From Arcuatula senhousia (Eukaryota > Mollusca > Bivalvia > Mytilida > Mytilidae): a DNA stretch of 64,000 nt. The notes beneath the pieces were generated by a model. That model saw nothing but the letters and a program-made list of their open reading frames with translations, searched no databases and was not told the DNA's origin. A program made the translations under genes and the position numbers. Shown here in pieces: positions 48,933 to 62,096 of the stretch. Within the stretch, counting starts at the first letter, position 1. Each line of letters starts with the position of its first letter. The stretch covers positions 56,704,686 to 56,768,685 of the forward strand of contig OZ020306.1 of the NCBI GenBank assembly GCA_963971305.1, in the 5' to 3' direction.

Positions 48933-51794
48933 TATTTGAATGATTTGAATAATGATGTAAACATCCAGTTGATGCAGTTGTAGTTTGTGTTTAAAAAATA
49001 TATGTTACGAAAGAATCTTTAAAGAGACGGTGATGACTGTTTTAGACTGCAAGGAAATGGACCTGTGAAATTTTCAAAGTACTGACAAAACTGCAACATC
49101 ATGTTTTGAATTATTATTTAATTTGCATGTTCATCGGATCCATTTTCAAATATCTGTTTGGTTAAAGTGTATTAAATATGTATAAATTTCATTGGTAATA
49201 CAGCTCTCATTTTACTTTATGAAATTCCAATTTACCATGGCCAATATCCTCTTTATTGGACATAATTTATTTATCAACTCTTATTTCATAGACATTTTTT
49301 TTCAAAATAGTATTGGTCGGAGTAAAAGGTCAATTTCACGGCCAATTAGTGGTTTCCAGTATTTTATCTCTTGCTTTTATTGGATACGATCTTTTATCTG
49401 TTCATTAACTGCAAGGGAAACATACTGAATTTATACTGATTATCTTAAAATATTGGAATGTGATAGTTGAGTAATTTCAGTAATTTGAAGTAAAATTTGT
49501 CCGTTTCAGTAGTGGTATGATCTTTTGTACATAGTCTATTCCAATCCCCGTTTAACATTTAATACGCATGTCACCGTCACTATTTCAAAAATAAATAAAT
49601 AAAATTCCCGAAATATACCAATTCATTTTATATCCGTCAGATATCATTATCCAATTGGTTTTTATTGATAATCTATGATTTTATTTATTATTTATTTATT
49701 AATTTATGCATTTATAAATATCTATCAATTTTCTTACTTATCCACACTTTCTCTAAAAAAATACAAAATTTTCTAAATTACATTCCATACAAAAATTAAG
49801 TTATATATCATCAGTTGTTGCAATATCATTTTGACATTTGACTTGGTTATTCTAGAGGTGCCAATTTTCTTTAATTGCTAAAATTTTGATAAACTATTGG
49901 CAAATCGAATGCGCATACCATTAAGAATTATGCCAATTGGTTTGTTTGCAAGACGGTACTTATATTGCTATCCCCAGATTAAAAAGAACATTGTATGTTA
50001 GATTTCAATGTAAGATTTTAATCACCCACAAGTGTGCGCTTTCTTTCCTTGATGTTTGATTGCGCAATAAGGCGTTGGCGCATGCGCAGATCCAATTTAA
50101 TCAGTAGAGGCCCGATGTTTCATATGATCAAAAATTTCAGACGGTCTTTAAAAATCAGTAATGTCTTGCGTTTTAAGTTTGTTATGTTATTGGTAAGGCT
50201 TTTCATGTACCCATTTGACTCTTGATGCACAACACTCTTCCCATTTCAAAAATCTCTTAACGGTCCTTCTCAAACCGTTTGTCATTTGTTGGAAGGTGTT
50301 GCAGAACATTTCTTTGTAAACCTGTGCATTTTAGTTCAGAACAATGTTTTGGTGCTGATTTTTTTCTCTGGAAGGAAATTCAAAGGTGAATTCCTTTGTT
50401 CAAAACTCTTTCAACCGATGTGCCGTTTACAGGGGAATTTCACACCTCGTGTTAAGCCTGATGTTATCCATTTAAAGAGAAATTATCGTTATGAAAATGA
50501 TGGTATCTTAAAATAAAAGATTTACACATGGTTTTTGACCCCCAAAAGCTACCGTTTCAAGCTTTGGTCACCAGAATTACTGGACGTTAGCTAGTACCAT
50601 CAATTTCAATGATTTTCAAAGATAAGCGCAAGCGCTAGCGCCACTCGATGTCTTTAAATACCATAAGTATGGGAGAAAAGGTTTCAATATTTGTGACAAA
50701 AGAAGCCAAAATATTGTATGCAGCATTTTGTTTTAGAAACAAGGGAGAGCATTTAGTCGGTATTACTACCGTTGGCGCCATGCCTCCGTTAGCTAGTGAA
50801 TTTCCATTTCGTTCATGTCACAAGTAAGATTGATTACTGCACAAGAACCATGCGAAATGTCACATTCGTACGACAATTTTTAGATGAAATATAATAGTTT
50901 TTAATTTAATGGTATTTTGAATATCTTTTTCTTTTGCGTTTCGTTTTTGAGAGAGTATATTTACATGTATCTATGAAAAAAAAAATCTTGAATAAAGGAG
51001 TATGTTCACAAAGGCCTTTAATTGGCCCTGTAATTGAGCTGATTTTTCATGTTCAAGAAATCTAAATGAACGCTTTGGAAATAACTCACAGAATACCTAT
51101 ATTTTACAAAAATAATAGTTTCCTAAAGATAGAATTGTGCTGTTTTCTTCGATGACACCCTAATTATGAGAAAAAAGGAAAATCTTCATCTTTGTCGATT
51201 TTTTACCCCTTTTCGCCACTATTGTGCCAAAATCAAAAGTGGCCGCATGCTCTGACCAATATAGATTTTTGTTTATTATTTCATTACTTAAAGGGGAATA
51301 TTTTAATCCCAAAATAATTTTGGTCAGAATGTGCGGCCAACATTATATTCATCATTTTTTACAGAAAAAGAGGCTAAATATGTGATAATAGCGATTTTCA
51401 AAGGAGTTCACTTACTTTAAAGGTCTCTGTTGTTCAAGAAAGAAAACAATTAATGCACAATTTATGACATTCTATAAAGTATAGGGTATTATGACCAATC
51501 TACCAGCAAAATTTTGTAGCTGTCTAGAATTTGAAATTTAGGGCCGTTTTTGGCCCTTTCCGAACATAAATCCTTTGGATTTCCTATTTATTAATTTGTT
51601 TCATATTTTTCCTAAAATCTTTGATATGTTAGTTCTACATATAAAATTTATGACAGTATATATAAATACGTTTCTTTTGAGATTTTGGGTCGTATATTTA
51701 AACTACACAATCCTTTTAAGAGGCTTTTATCGAAGTCTAGGTCAAAGGTTTAATGTTCTTAATAAATATTTTTAACCAAAAGGTACGAAGTATC
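48933..51794 (+). other. 3' flank of the integrin gene
   Basis: AT-rich. A cluster of AATAAA signals at about 49587-49602 is a candidate polyadenylation site for the integrin transcript. No gene or recognisable element is otherwise seen. Confidence 0.45.
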
Positions 51795-51905
51795 TTTGAT
51801 TTTCTAATTGATAACATACTTGTCACATTTGTAAGAGAGCTTTTTCAACATCAAACACTCAATCGAAAGACCAGAAATGGTGCTTCTCTCTCCGCCGACT
51901 TGATG
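51795..51905 (+). pseudogene. Short Penelope-like reverse-transcriptase fragment
   Basis: TTGATAACATACTTGTCACA and the following bases match the 11520-11600 piece (LIDNI.VT..., then ...GA.LLSADL-like) with indels. It is a fragment only. Confidence 0.45.
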
Positions 51906-54900
51906 CTCTGACTAGACTGAATTCGTAAGAAAGTTGCAAGGAACAATATTACTCCACAAGCAAAATGACATTAAAGGACCTTGCTTCTTTTATCTTTTTG
52001 TTCCTTGCAGTTTCTTAATAATAATGTATTGTAATGATATTGAAACTTACTCCTAGCAAAGGGTCTACAAATAAATTCACGAATAATTATGCCAGTAATA
52101 CACACAAAAGAAAGCCATCCATCTTACCTCTAACTGTTATGATAATTTTACTTGTTATATTAGATACATTTGTTCATAAAATATGGAGGCCAGTATGGCT
52201 CTAACTGTCCCTTTTTATATCAAAAATCAAAAATTCCCTGAGAAAAGCCCGCTTCGGCATTACCACTTTGTGTTGAAAAACACATCAAAGCTATAAATCA
52301 TCCGTTGAAATTTCAAAATGATCTAAACCCTTAGGTTCTTTCTAACCCAGGCAAAGGTTAATGATCTTAGTCCTAATTTGGGTTCCCATTTAGAATGTGT
52401 TTGTTTCAGGAGTCTAGCTCTTCATCATCATAAAGTATTTGGCTTTTTCAATATTTCGGGTAGAGCGCCTCCGATGAGTCTCGAAAGGACGAAACGCGCG
52501 TCAAGCGTCAAGCGTAGCAAAATTCATTGTCTGGAACTATGATGTAATTCTCATTTCAGATTGTTTGTCCTGGTTAAGTGTGCCATTAGAAAACATGGTT
52601 GTTGCATTTTTTAGAACATAACTGTTGCGTAACTTATTAAATAAGTGTCATTCATACATGGAGATTAATATTTGTCCGTGTTCAAACAATGAAATGTTTT
52701 TACAGTCGGACGACACAAAGGATTTAATTACGAATTCCACAGTTGTATCTTTTTGCATCATGGAAGTATGGACAGGTCACTTATTGAATCCCGTTCAAAG
52801 AAATTTTTCAACAAAAAAGTGATGTTTATGAAGTGTATATGTCAATAATTACATTAAATATTCCTTCTGGTGTATTAGCAAGTATTTTCATTACTTACAG
52901 TTTTAAGGTTTTCGATTTCGATTCATTTTGAATCAAATGTTTCAAGTTTTATGTTAATCCTTGTAATAATCATGTACAGCATATCTGAAAGTATTGTTAA
53001 ACCATGCATAGTCCTATATTTCAATGTTCAAAGGGTAATAATTCTAATAAAGATATTGAAGCAAAATTAAACGTACACTTGATCGTATCGTAGTAGACTC
53101 GCATGCAAAAATCAGTTCATTATCTGCAAGCGTGTTTAAAAAATCAAAGTACTGAAAGTACTGGTAGCCGGGGTAATCTACAAATTTTAAATTGTGTATG
53201 TGTTGCAAAAAATAAAAATAAAAAGCTACTTTTTTGTGTGCATAAGGGATTGTCACAAGGTTTCCAATAAAAAAAAAGATTTTGAAAATCGAACCAAATT
53301 CTTTAAAAAGTTGATTTTATGGGCTTGGCCTTGTCTTTGGTCACCTGTAGTAATGTAAAGGTGAAATATATATGAAAACCACTGACATATTAAGTTGACA
53401 GAATATAATGAGGATTTCAATAAAAAAAAATTGTAAATTGAATGAGTAATAAATGTTCTACAGCCATTTTGTCAATGCACTCATTTTAGCACCTTTTGGC
53501 AACAATTCCCAAATACAACACCGTTCTTCCTTCAGTGAATATAATCATCATATTAAAACTTCATAACAATTGGCTGGCCCACTAAAACTTAATTTCTATA
53601 GTGTACTACTATTTGCATCAACAAACTCTAAAACATGGCGTTTTTGCCCCTTCAATCCATAATTTCTCAAAAACGTTAAAAATAGTGCAAATCTGATTTT
53701 AAAAAGTAGGCAGTGATTTTCACAAGGTTTCCAATGAAAAAAGAGTTTGCTATTCGGATCAGAACTCAAATAAAAAAGTCGATTTAAGGCGGAAGTCCCT
53801 TTTTTGACCCCCTGTTGCAATGTAATTATCCCATTAGGCCAAATGAAAAAAAACACGCGTGTTTCTATTACTTTATATATTTTGCAGGCCAACGGACAAC
53901 TTCCTCTGTATAGTTTATTACTACTTTATTTTCAGATGAGCAAAAAACGTTTATAATTCTGTAGGCTAACCAAACACCTTTTTTTTTAAATTAAACGAGG
54001 AATAACCAATGAGAAGAGGTTGTGAAAATTATGTTGAATTGTAAACTTTTGTTGATGTATAAAGCTTATAACAATTTAAAAAGCATAAGATTTCTCTCAT
54101 TCTATAGGAAAACGATGCAAATTAACAAGATTGCTACAGGTTGCCAATCCCCCCTTCCACACATTACAACAGTTAAAATTTTACTTGGACAATAATCTCA
54201 TTATTTATGTTAACTTTTTTCAACTCGAAACTCAAAATAGTATTATTATACAAACATCTGAGATGAATACAACTTAAGCAAAATCTGTTCTGTAACTCCT
54301 GTAGAATTTATCAATTTAAAATAAATTTCATCGAAATCTGTTAAACAGTACCAGAGAAGTCACACTTACATTTTTTGTTTCAGAAAAAAAGATCGTTTTT
54401 GTAGTGCATTTCGAAATAGATATATTCATTTGTTCTAAAGATCGAAAATTTGGTTGATTAAAAATTTTCAATGAAAAAATTACTTGGTAACAGAAAATTT
54501 ATTTTTAAGTCTTATTTTCAAAATCAATTATGGTAAATATAAATTCTTTATCAAAGAACCATTTACAGAACAATTTTCTCTGATCAAATAAAAAGTTATG
54601 AGGATTTGAACTTTGGGTTAATTATCCTGTCCATCGATGTTTTGTTTATTGCACTGTTTATTGCTATCCAGTTTGAAACTTAATGAGATGCAAATTAGTG
54701 AATGAGATCAGCGAACACTCCTATAAACGAAATATCAATCCGCATTTGTATTCTTTATAAATCATTTAATACTATCGCATCAGATAGGCGTCTTACATAC
54801 TTGTACAAAATTTGAAAACTAAATGAATAAGTTTTGTAACATAATTGCGAGTTAAGCGACGAAAAAACAGATCTGGAAAAGGACTATATTGCAAGCGTGT

Positions 54901-55235
54901 ATTGATATTGCTATTAATAGGTTTTTGGTGAACCGCCGGAAACACCATTTGCTAGCTTACCGAAAGGCTATCGTAGCTAAAGCCGTGGCTAATCGCTAGC
55001 GATTACCCCGGCTAAAAATGAAAAACTGTAGTTACAGATCATTTTCAAAGTTAAAAAAACCATCGCCCCTGTAAAACTTGTGGGATTGTGGGATTGAAAA
55101 GTAAACTTGATCTGTAACTCATTACTCATCATTCTATAACCTCAAACCGAAATTTTAGTACTTTTCAAAGTTAAGAGGTCCATTACTACCGTATACATTT
55201 TCCTTCAAAAACGAAACGAAAGTTTGAACTTTGAA
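51906..55235. other. Intergenic DNA
   Basis: AT-rich with short repeats. At 52480-52560 lies a dispersed motif (GACGAAACGCGCGTCAAGCG) related to that at 17990-18020. At 53250-53340 and 53715-53830 there are two diverged copies of one segment (CACAAGGTTTCCAAT...). A perfect 14-bp palindrome AATCGCTAGCGATT is near 54988-55003. No gene is seen. Confidence 0.45.
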
Positions 55236-55390
55236 TAATGAGGTTTATCTATTTATAAGATAAACCAGTTTAATGAAAGCGAGATTAATAATATTTCGAT
55301 TTTTCTTCTCCGTAATTTACTATCCGTTTTTTGTTCCGGGTTTTATAATTTTATACATATGTTGACATTGATGGACGAATGAAACAAAAT
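55236..55390. repeat. 155-bp repeat, copy 1
   Basis: Starts TAATGAGGTTTATCTATTTA and ends ACGAATGAAACAAAAT. An apparently identical copy is at 59360-59514. Confidence 0.85.
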
Positions 55391-55696
55391 TTGTGTTTTT
55401 TAATCCAAGCAATCCTTCATTCTACCCTATAATAAGAGGACAAATTTGCTGAATTTAAGAAGCATTTATATGGTGCGATATTCTCGTCAGAATTTAGGAC
55501 AGTTGTTTTGACATTATTGGAGAAAAATTTGAAAGTTATCCAGCCTACCTTGTATAACAGTAGGACATTGAATCAACAAGCATGGACAAACATTGCTTTT
55601 AATATTTGTTAAAATAATTTGAACCCTTCTGTTTGAACCATCGTAAAACCAAAGGAACCAGCCGCTTTCCTGGATTGAATCATTACAACATGACCA

Positions 55697-56005
55697 TGAA
55701 GAAAAAACGATAAAAGAAGAAAGATTGAACTCTGTCGCCTGTGTCGGTACATATCTTTTACTTTCTGTCGAAAAACTAAGGAAAAAGAGAATTGAACTCT
55801 GTCTGTACTTATCTTTATGTCGAAAAACAGAACTTACTAAGGAAAAACGATAAAAGAAGAAAGATTAAACTCTATCGGTACATACCTTCGGTCGAAAAAC
55901 AGACCTTACTACATGTACTAAGGAAAAACGATAAAAGAAGAAAGATTGAACTCTATCGGTACATATCTTTCGGTCGAAAAACAGAACTTAATACTACATG
56001 TAGTC
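55697..56005. repeat. Tandem repeat, about 75-87-bp unit, four copies
   Basis: The unit is GGAAAAACGATAAAAGAAGA, then AAGATTGAACTCT.TCGGTACATA, then GTCGAAAAACAGA. Spacing varies because of small insertions. It gives a misleading open frame at 55792-56058. Confidence 0.75.
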
Positions 56006-57807
56006 AAGTACAGGAAGATGCTGATAGGGCCATCTGGTGCTTCAAGGAATCAGGATAAAGCAGGACTGTAGCATCTTCTTTTTCAATGGGGGCACATTTC
56101 CGAGATCAGATTTATAATTCAAGGTACATGTTTATGTTTAATTAAGAATAGCAGCTATAACACAAATAAATCTACTTTAACTCAGCTTATACCAGGGTAG
56201 GATATTGACCATTAAATTTTACGATATTTATTACTTTCTGAAGTAAAAGTTTGACATGTCAAAATCTTGTCATTCACATCTTGTTTGTATTATGTCAACC
56301 AAATCACATGACGGGCACCTGTAAATTGACGTTACGTCACATTCAAATCAAATCATTGATGTCATGTAAACATGGTAAACGAAAACAATCACAAAATGTA
56401 CAAAACTACATAAAACATATACACATGGTACATGCCGTATTAACAAACTTTACATCAAACGTAGCTATTCTTTAAATGATTTCATTTTTAATTTAAAATT
56501 GAGTACTGCTCGTTATATTATATTTCAGTAAACCTTTCTGTTGTGTTCTATAATATGTTTTTTCGTTTGCTTTAACTTTGTTTTTGTTTTGCTTATACTT
56601 TCATCGCACTTGATAGCCTAAACTAGTGCATGTAGTGACAAGTCAAATCACTGTGTCTGCCCGTCCGTCTTTGAACCCAAGCTTTGAACTTTTTGTTTCA
56701 GAACGATTAAGAATTTTCCGAATAAGTACACACTGTCCTTATCTCCATATAAGGTTTAATTATTATAACTTGTAAAGCTATTTTGATTTGTTCTGCATCT
56801 AAAGGCTTAATATGAAACTACACATCTTATTTTTTCCAGACTGCTAAACTGTTTATTGAATATTACAGATCATATCTTTAGACTTTTTCCTGCATTTAAC
56901 AGGCTGGTCCTCAGATTAATACAAACGTACACAACATGTCACATGAGGCCCCCCCTCTTTTTTAGGTCATTCGATCATTTACTTCCTGTTTCAGACCCAG
57001 TCCTTTTTTGTTTTGGTATTTTTTACACGGGGTTATTCAAGTTATAAAAATTAATTGTACAGAAACTGTATTCTTAAATTGAAATTTTGGAGTACTGACA
57101 GAAGAATGAATGCTGGTTATTCTTATTTATCATGTTTATTCGAATTACGAGTAAAATATTTCTATAGTAACAGAATGCTCCCCAGCCAAGACTTGTGATC
57201 TTTTTATCTGAGTATATGAATTTTTCATTCCATACCATTTCAGCATCATTTAAAGGCATATTTTTCTACCAAATTCACATATTTTTCGTCGGACACTCCT
57301 ATCTTTTGATGTCATTTTGACCGAAATGTAATGAAAGATAACTTAGATAACTTTGAACATGTATCATGTTTACATTTAAAACCAATATTGCATTAAACTT
57401 GGTTTATTTCGCTCACAATAGACCAACGTGGTTGATTATTTGTTTGCCTTCGTGACGACAAACATATTTAATGTATAAATTTAATACAGCCATCAGTCTG
57501 GATCTCATACATGTATGTTTCAGTTGTTCATTATAGTGACAAATTGAACAAATTCATTTACCGGTATATTGTCATTTTCTTTGTTTGGAGACTCTGGCGT
57601 TATCGTCGCCTTTAAAATTTCTACACGGACTAAAACCTGAGACGAGAAACAGATAGCTAACAGCGTGCATTAACCGTAAAAGTGTTTAAGCAAACTTTAA
57701 GTTTGACACAGTGTGCATGATGCTAAAGGCGGGATTAGATCTCATGAATATGAATTTTAATTTTTTGTTGTTGTTGTAAAACTTTAGATTATTGTTTTTG
57801 TTTGTTT

Positions 57808-57854
<47 letters not shown>

Positions 57855-58639
57855 CTCCGGTTTTTAAATTAATAGTACACCGACTTTATTTTATTGTCGT
57901 TTATATTTTAAAGTTTAGAATTAGACAATACCAAGTTTTCTGTAGGCCTTTTTGTTAGTACACAAAATTATTTTCGTAGACAATATCCCTTTAACTTATT
58001 CAATTTGTAACATTTGTTTTCTGCATAATTTTTATGATAGTCAATTGATTGCGTAAGTATTCTTGATATAACCATGTTTACTAGATTCCTATTATTTGCA
58101 TGCTGTACATGTTGACAATACAAATATTTAACGACAAAAACATGAATGCAGACACTGAACATTTACATTTACTTCTTGGATTGAAACTATAAGCATGCCG
58201 AATTAAACTAGTGGCACAATAAGAAAATCTTACATATCTTCATTAATGCAAAACATGTTCAACCCTTTGATCGATTAACAAGACAGTAGATAAGTTATAA
58301 AGATTCGTTCAGGCGCTGATTGATGAATTATGTTGTTTTATTATAGTGCATTGTTTTATCACATTGAAGAAGGAAATTATTCTCATCTTATATACGCTTT
58401 TTTTTTTAAAGTCATTTTAAGTCATTCAATACTTTGAAACATGAACAGTCCAGCAATACTAAAGAAGTATAGTCTACTTAGGTGGGAAATACAAATCATA
58501 TTTATGGTTTCTACTATATTGAATAATTCAATTATACCTATGCTGATGTGTCCCTTATTGGCCCATGTTAACTCAGATTGATAGAATGGTAGATAAAGTG
58601 GGCTGGTGGGGTAAAGTATGAACGTGTATAGACACTTTC
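56006..58639. other. Intergenic DNA with a long poly(T)
   Basis: AT-rich. A run of more than 40 T lies at about 57808-57854. No gene or recognisable element is otherwise seen. Confidence 0.5.
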
Positions 58640-58874
58640 ATTTGGCAATAAATGGGAGACACTGTTTTTGCTCCATGTGATATTAATTAAAAATTTCTAA
58701 CGCTTTATCGTTGGAATTTGGTCTAGACCATCTCATGCCTCCATGAGTGGTCGGTTCTGATGAATTTGGCCAGTGTTTTTTAGTACAAAATAAAATCCAA
58801 ACTACAATTAAACAAAAAGAAAGTGTGTCCCAAAAGAGGGCCAGAATGTATTTTGAACGTGTATAGACACGCTC
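58640..58874. repeat. Diverged upstream copy of the 489-bp repeat
   Basis: Contains AACGCTTTATCGTTGGAATT, GGTCTAGACCATCTCATGCC and CCATGAGTGGTCGGTTCTGA, which match 58940-59020 with scattered changes. It is an older relative of the next entry. Confidence 0.75.
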
Positions 58875-59363
58875 ATTTGGCAAGATAAGGGGACACTATT
58901 CTTTCCTTAATTGTACGTCGGGTCATATTACCAAAAAACTTTCCAACGCTTTACCGTTGGAAGTTGGTCTAGACCATCTCATGCCTCCATGAGTGGTCGG
59001 TCCTGATCTGTTGTCACCAGATTGGATTTGGCCAGTAATGTATAATAAAAGTAAATCCATGGTAAATCTAAATCAAAAATAATATTAATTTCACTCCCAT
59101 GTAATAAAAAATAATCCATGGGGTGACAAAATATGAGCTGGCGTACTGGAATATTGTGTCCCTCGTTCTCTCCAGGAACCTGAGAGGAATGTGAGCATCC
59201 ATTGCCTACCAATGGTGCACAGACTTGTCCGTATATCCTAGTGATTGGCATTCTGTTTCCCTATCTTGTCAATTCCTCTCTTGCAGTTAGCTGTGGCCGT
59301 AATTAGCCATTTAATATGTTTGTGTCAGTATTTATACGCCAAATCATTGAGTCTTTAATTAAT
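58875..59363. repeat. 489-bp direct repeat, copy 1
   Basis: Starts ATTTGGCAAGATAAGGGG and ends GAGTCTTTAATTAAT. Copy 2 (59880-60368) has the same length and I find no difference. It is non-coding; the same spurious 90-aa minus-strand frame occurs in both. Confidence 0.9.
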
Positions 59364-59514
59364 GAGGTTTATCTATTTATAAGATAAACCAGTTTAATGA
59401 AAGCGAGATTAATAATATTTCGATTTTTCTTCTCCGTAATTTACTATCCGTTTTTTGTTCCGGGTTTTATAATTTTATACATATGTTGACATTGATGGAC
59501 GAATGAAACAAAAT
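59360..59514. repeat. 155-bp repeat, copy 2
   Basis: Same sequence as 55236-55390, starting within the last four bases of the 489-bp repeat. It opens the 516-bp segment between the 489-bp repeats. Confidence 0.85.
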
Positions 59515-59879
59515 CCCTCCATCCATCCCCCTTTTCACCGTCCAACATTTTTGCTGCTGTTGTTTTATTTTCTTTTTCAGGCTTTTCAAATATGACTACA
59601 GGAGCTCTACATATATACGGACGATGCAGTTTGAAATACACTTGGATTTTACAAAGATGACCATGTTACTGTTCATTTTGCTAGTTTCATTGACTTGTTT
59701 GAAATGTTACTTATATATTTATTTTTTTTTTTCTAACTGCATACCACTAGTATACCAAAAACAGATATTTTAAAGTTATAAATTATCAGTTTTTCATTCA
59801 ATTTTTATACATTTTTTGTGTTTGTGTGTATAAACTAATATTTTTAATAAAAATTCCTGTCACAGTCTACTAGGGCGGA

Positions 59880-60368
59880 ATTTGGCAAGATAAGGGGACA
59901 CTATTCTTTCCTTAATTGTACGTCGGGTCATATTACCAAAAAACTTTCCAACGCTTTACCGTTGGAAGTTGGTCTAGACCATCTCATGCCTCCATGAGTG
60001 GTCGGTCCTGATCTGTTGTCACCAGATTGGATTTGGCCAGTAATGTATAATAAAAGTAAATCCATGGTAAATCTAAATCAAAAATAATATTAATTTCACT
60101 CCCATGTAATAAAAAATAATCCATGGGGTGACAAAATATGAGCTGGCGTACTGGAATATTGTGTCCCTCGTTCTCTCCAGGAACCTGAGAGGAATGTGAG
60201 CATCCATTGCCTACCAATGGTGCACAGACTTGTCCGTATATCCTAGTGATTGGCATTCTGTTTCCCTATCTTGTCAATTCCTCTCTTGCAGTTAGCTGTG
60301 GCCGTAATTAGCCATTTAATATGTTTGTGTCAGTATTTATACGCCAAATCATTGAGTCTTTAATTAAT
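59880..60368. repeat. 489-bp direct repeat, copy 2
   Basis: See copy 1. After this copy the sequence becomes unique (CATGGTACTAGACTC). Confidence 0.9.
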
Positions 60369-60539
60369 CATGGTACTAGACTCTAATTACTAAAATTAGT
60401 TCATCATCTAAACGGGTGAGAAAAGGTGCGGAATACTAAATGGGTGGCAGAAATATTCCCGGTAATTCCACTTTTTACCTGTATTTTGAATTCACTCAGT
60501 TGTTTACCCTGTAGGTAGACCCGGGGACTCCAAAGTTAA

Positions 60540-60850
60540 ACACGAACATTATAAACAACGACAAAACCAGTAAACATGACCGAGAACACAAAACATAGAA
60601 ACACAAAACAACTGAACATAAAAAAAACTACGCGAACGAAAGTCGTAACGAGAGTGCATGACACCAGGTGCCTCGGAGGAGTTCGCGGTTCCTTCTTGGA
60701 ATAGCACAATTTAGCGTGTCAAATCCGATAAAGGAAGACAAAAAAAAACATAAGACAAACAAACAATCCCATATTTATCTATGAGCTCTTGGCATCTTCC
60801 GAATAAATTTCTTAAGTGAAGACAGTAACCGTGGATCAACATAGCACTGT
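60540..60850. repeat. Dispersed mollusc repeat, copy
   Basis: Shares CAACGACAAAACCAGTAAAC, GTCGTAACGAGAGTGCATGA, GAGTTCGCGGTTCC and AAGTGAAGACAGTAACCG with 48345-48790. Confidence 0.7.
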
Positions 60851-61080
60851 GCTAGCAATGTTTGTGTCAGACGTGCTCTACAAAAGAAATTGACTTAAAT
60901 CCCACAAGCTCTGGAATATCGAATCAGTTGTGATACGTTTACTCTATAAACTTTAGCGACTGGAATGTTGCTACACAAGAAACGAACAGTTGCAGTCATC
61001 ACGCTTTGTTGAAAGTCTTCCTTGAGAGTCTATATCAAGATATAAATCTAGATATAACACAGATTTCCAAGAATCCATTA

Positions 61081-61326
61081 TGTCTTTTATCTTAAGTGCC
61101 ACGCTTCATGCACGTAAAAGACCCCTTTGTGGACTGCCAAGTAGTGCTCCACATCGGCTCAGTTCTCCGCCCCTACCCACTTTTCACCTTTTCCTGTTGT
61201 TCTTCAAAATTTCCCACCCCCATATTTCATGTATCATTATCTTTTCATGTTCATTGCCTGTAAATAACTTCTATAGCGTCGCACGGGCGTAAAACACCAA
61301 CTCACTCACTCACTCACTCACTCACT
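61081..61326. repeat. Dispersed repeat ending in (ACTC)n
   Basis: Contains CACGTAAAAGACCCCTTTGT and ends GGGCGTAAAACACCAACTCA followed by seven ACTC units. I recognise this end sequence as common in mollusc genomes. It is a non-autonomous element of uncertain class. Confidence 0.6.
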
Positions 61327-61925
61327 ACAAATAACAAATGATTTTATTGGTGTCACCAGGACGTGTTATTCAAGAAAAGTGATTTGGTTTATTTTTTTTA
61401 AATAACAAATATTCTGTTTATAAATACCACAATAGAAGTATCAAAGACACTTAAAAGTGCATTTTGCTCATATGGCCACCCTACATATTATAGAGCCTAG
61501 AATTTCAATTTTGGACTAAAATATGTATTGATCTTATATGACAATCTTTTCAAATTGAAAGGCATTTTCTAGTGGTGGATTTTAAAATGTGTTTAATTAA
61601 AATTCCTGCTACAGGTTAAGATATTTTCAGAAATAATACACAATTATGGAAAGAACACTTTCTTACATTTATTCTACGGATATAGTTTCCTTCTCGAACT
61701 TTTTGGGTACTTTTCATTCGAAAATTATATCGATGCCCGATCATTTATTTCAGTGATGAGAGCTCCTTTAAATATTCAAATGCAAAACAAAATTAACAAA
61801 TTATTTGATTTGTGTCCTCAATTGCTACTTTGCACTTCGTATTTATAATTTAACTGTTATTTCATTGCTTATTGATTTTTGTAGAGTATTTTCATTGGCC
61901 AATGGTACTGCACTTGAATTAATTG

Positions 61926-61940
61926 TATATATATATAAAG
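61926..61940 (+). promoter_or_regulatory. TATA box of the second host gene
   Basis: TATATATATATAAAG lies about 80 bases before the first start codon of the gene that follows. With a usual 30-bp distance, transcription would start near 61965. Confidence 0.55.
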
Positions 61941-62014
61941 TAGAATTTAGTTAGGACAACGCTATATACATGCACCACATTGAGGATTGAAAGACTCTCG
62001 AACAGAAGAAAGTG

Positions 62015-62096
62015 ATGTTGTTCTTCAGGAATCAATCTCTTCTGTTTCATGTTAAAGTGGTTTTAATTCTTAATTATCTTTTTGACACGCTGACAG
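62015..62096 (+). CDS. Second host gene, first coding exon (signal peptide)
   Basis: The ATG at 62015 opens 27 codons (MLFFRNQSLLFHVKVVLILN, YLFDTLT) ending one base into a codon before a strong donor GTATGT at 62097. The hydrophobic core (VKVVLILNYLF) fits a secretion signal. Phase 1 matches the phase-1 start of the exon at 63030. It is too short to appear as a long open frame, and the call rests on TATA distance, phase match and hydrophobicity. Confidence 0.6.

Larger units (their letters stand above)
45905..48863 (+). other. Last integrin intron
   Basis: Holds the TA-flanked MITE (46062-46269), the second 200-bp MITE (47638-47837) and part of the dispersed family with GACAAAACCGGTAAACATGA (48345-48560). 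Its 3' end is unusual because the acceptor reads GG (48862-48863). Confidence 0.6.

Noticed and set aside
55792..56058. 88-aa repetitive open frame
   Set aside because: It arises from a tandem repeat whose period happens to keep the frame partly open.
58979..59251. 90-aa minus-strand frame repeated at 59984-60256
   Set aside because: It is identical only because the 489-bp repeat is duplicated. The sequence has no domain and no start context.
59579..59665. Pyrimidine tract plus CAG followed by a frame reading LFKYDYRSSTYI, considered as an alternative integrin tail exon
   Set aside because: In the phase required after exon 17 it stops after four codons (AFQI), and the true GFFKR exon is at 48864.
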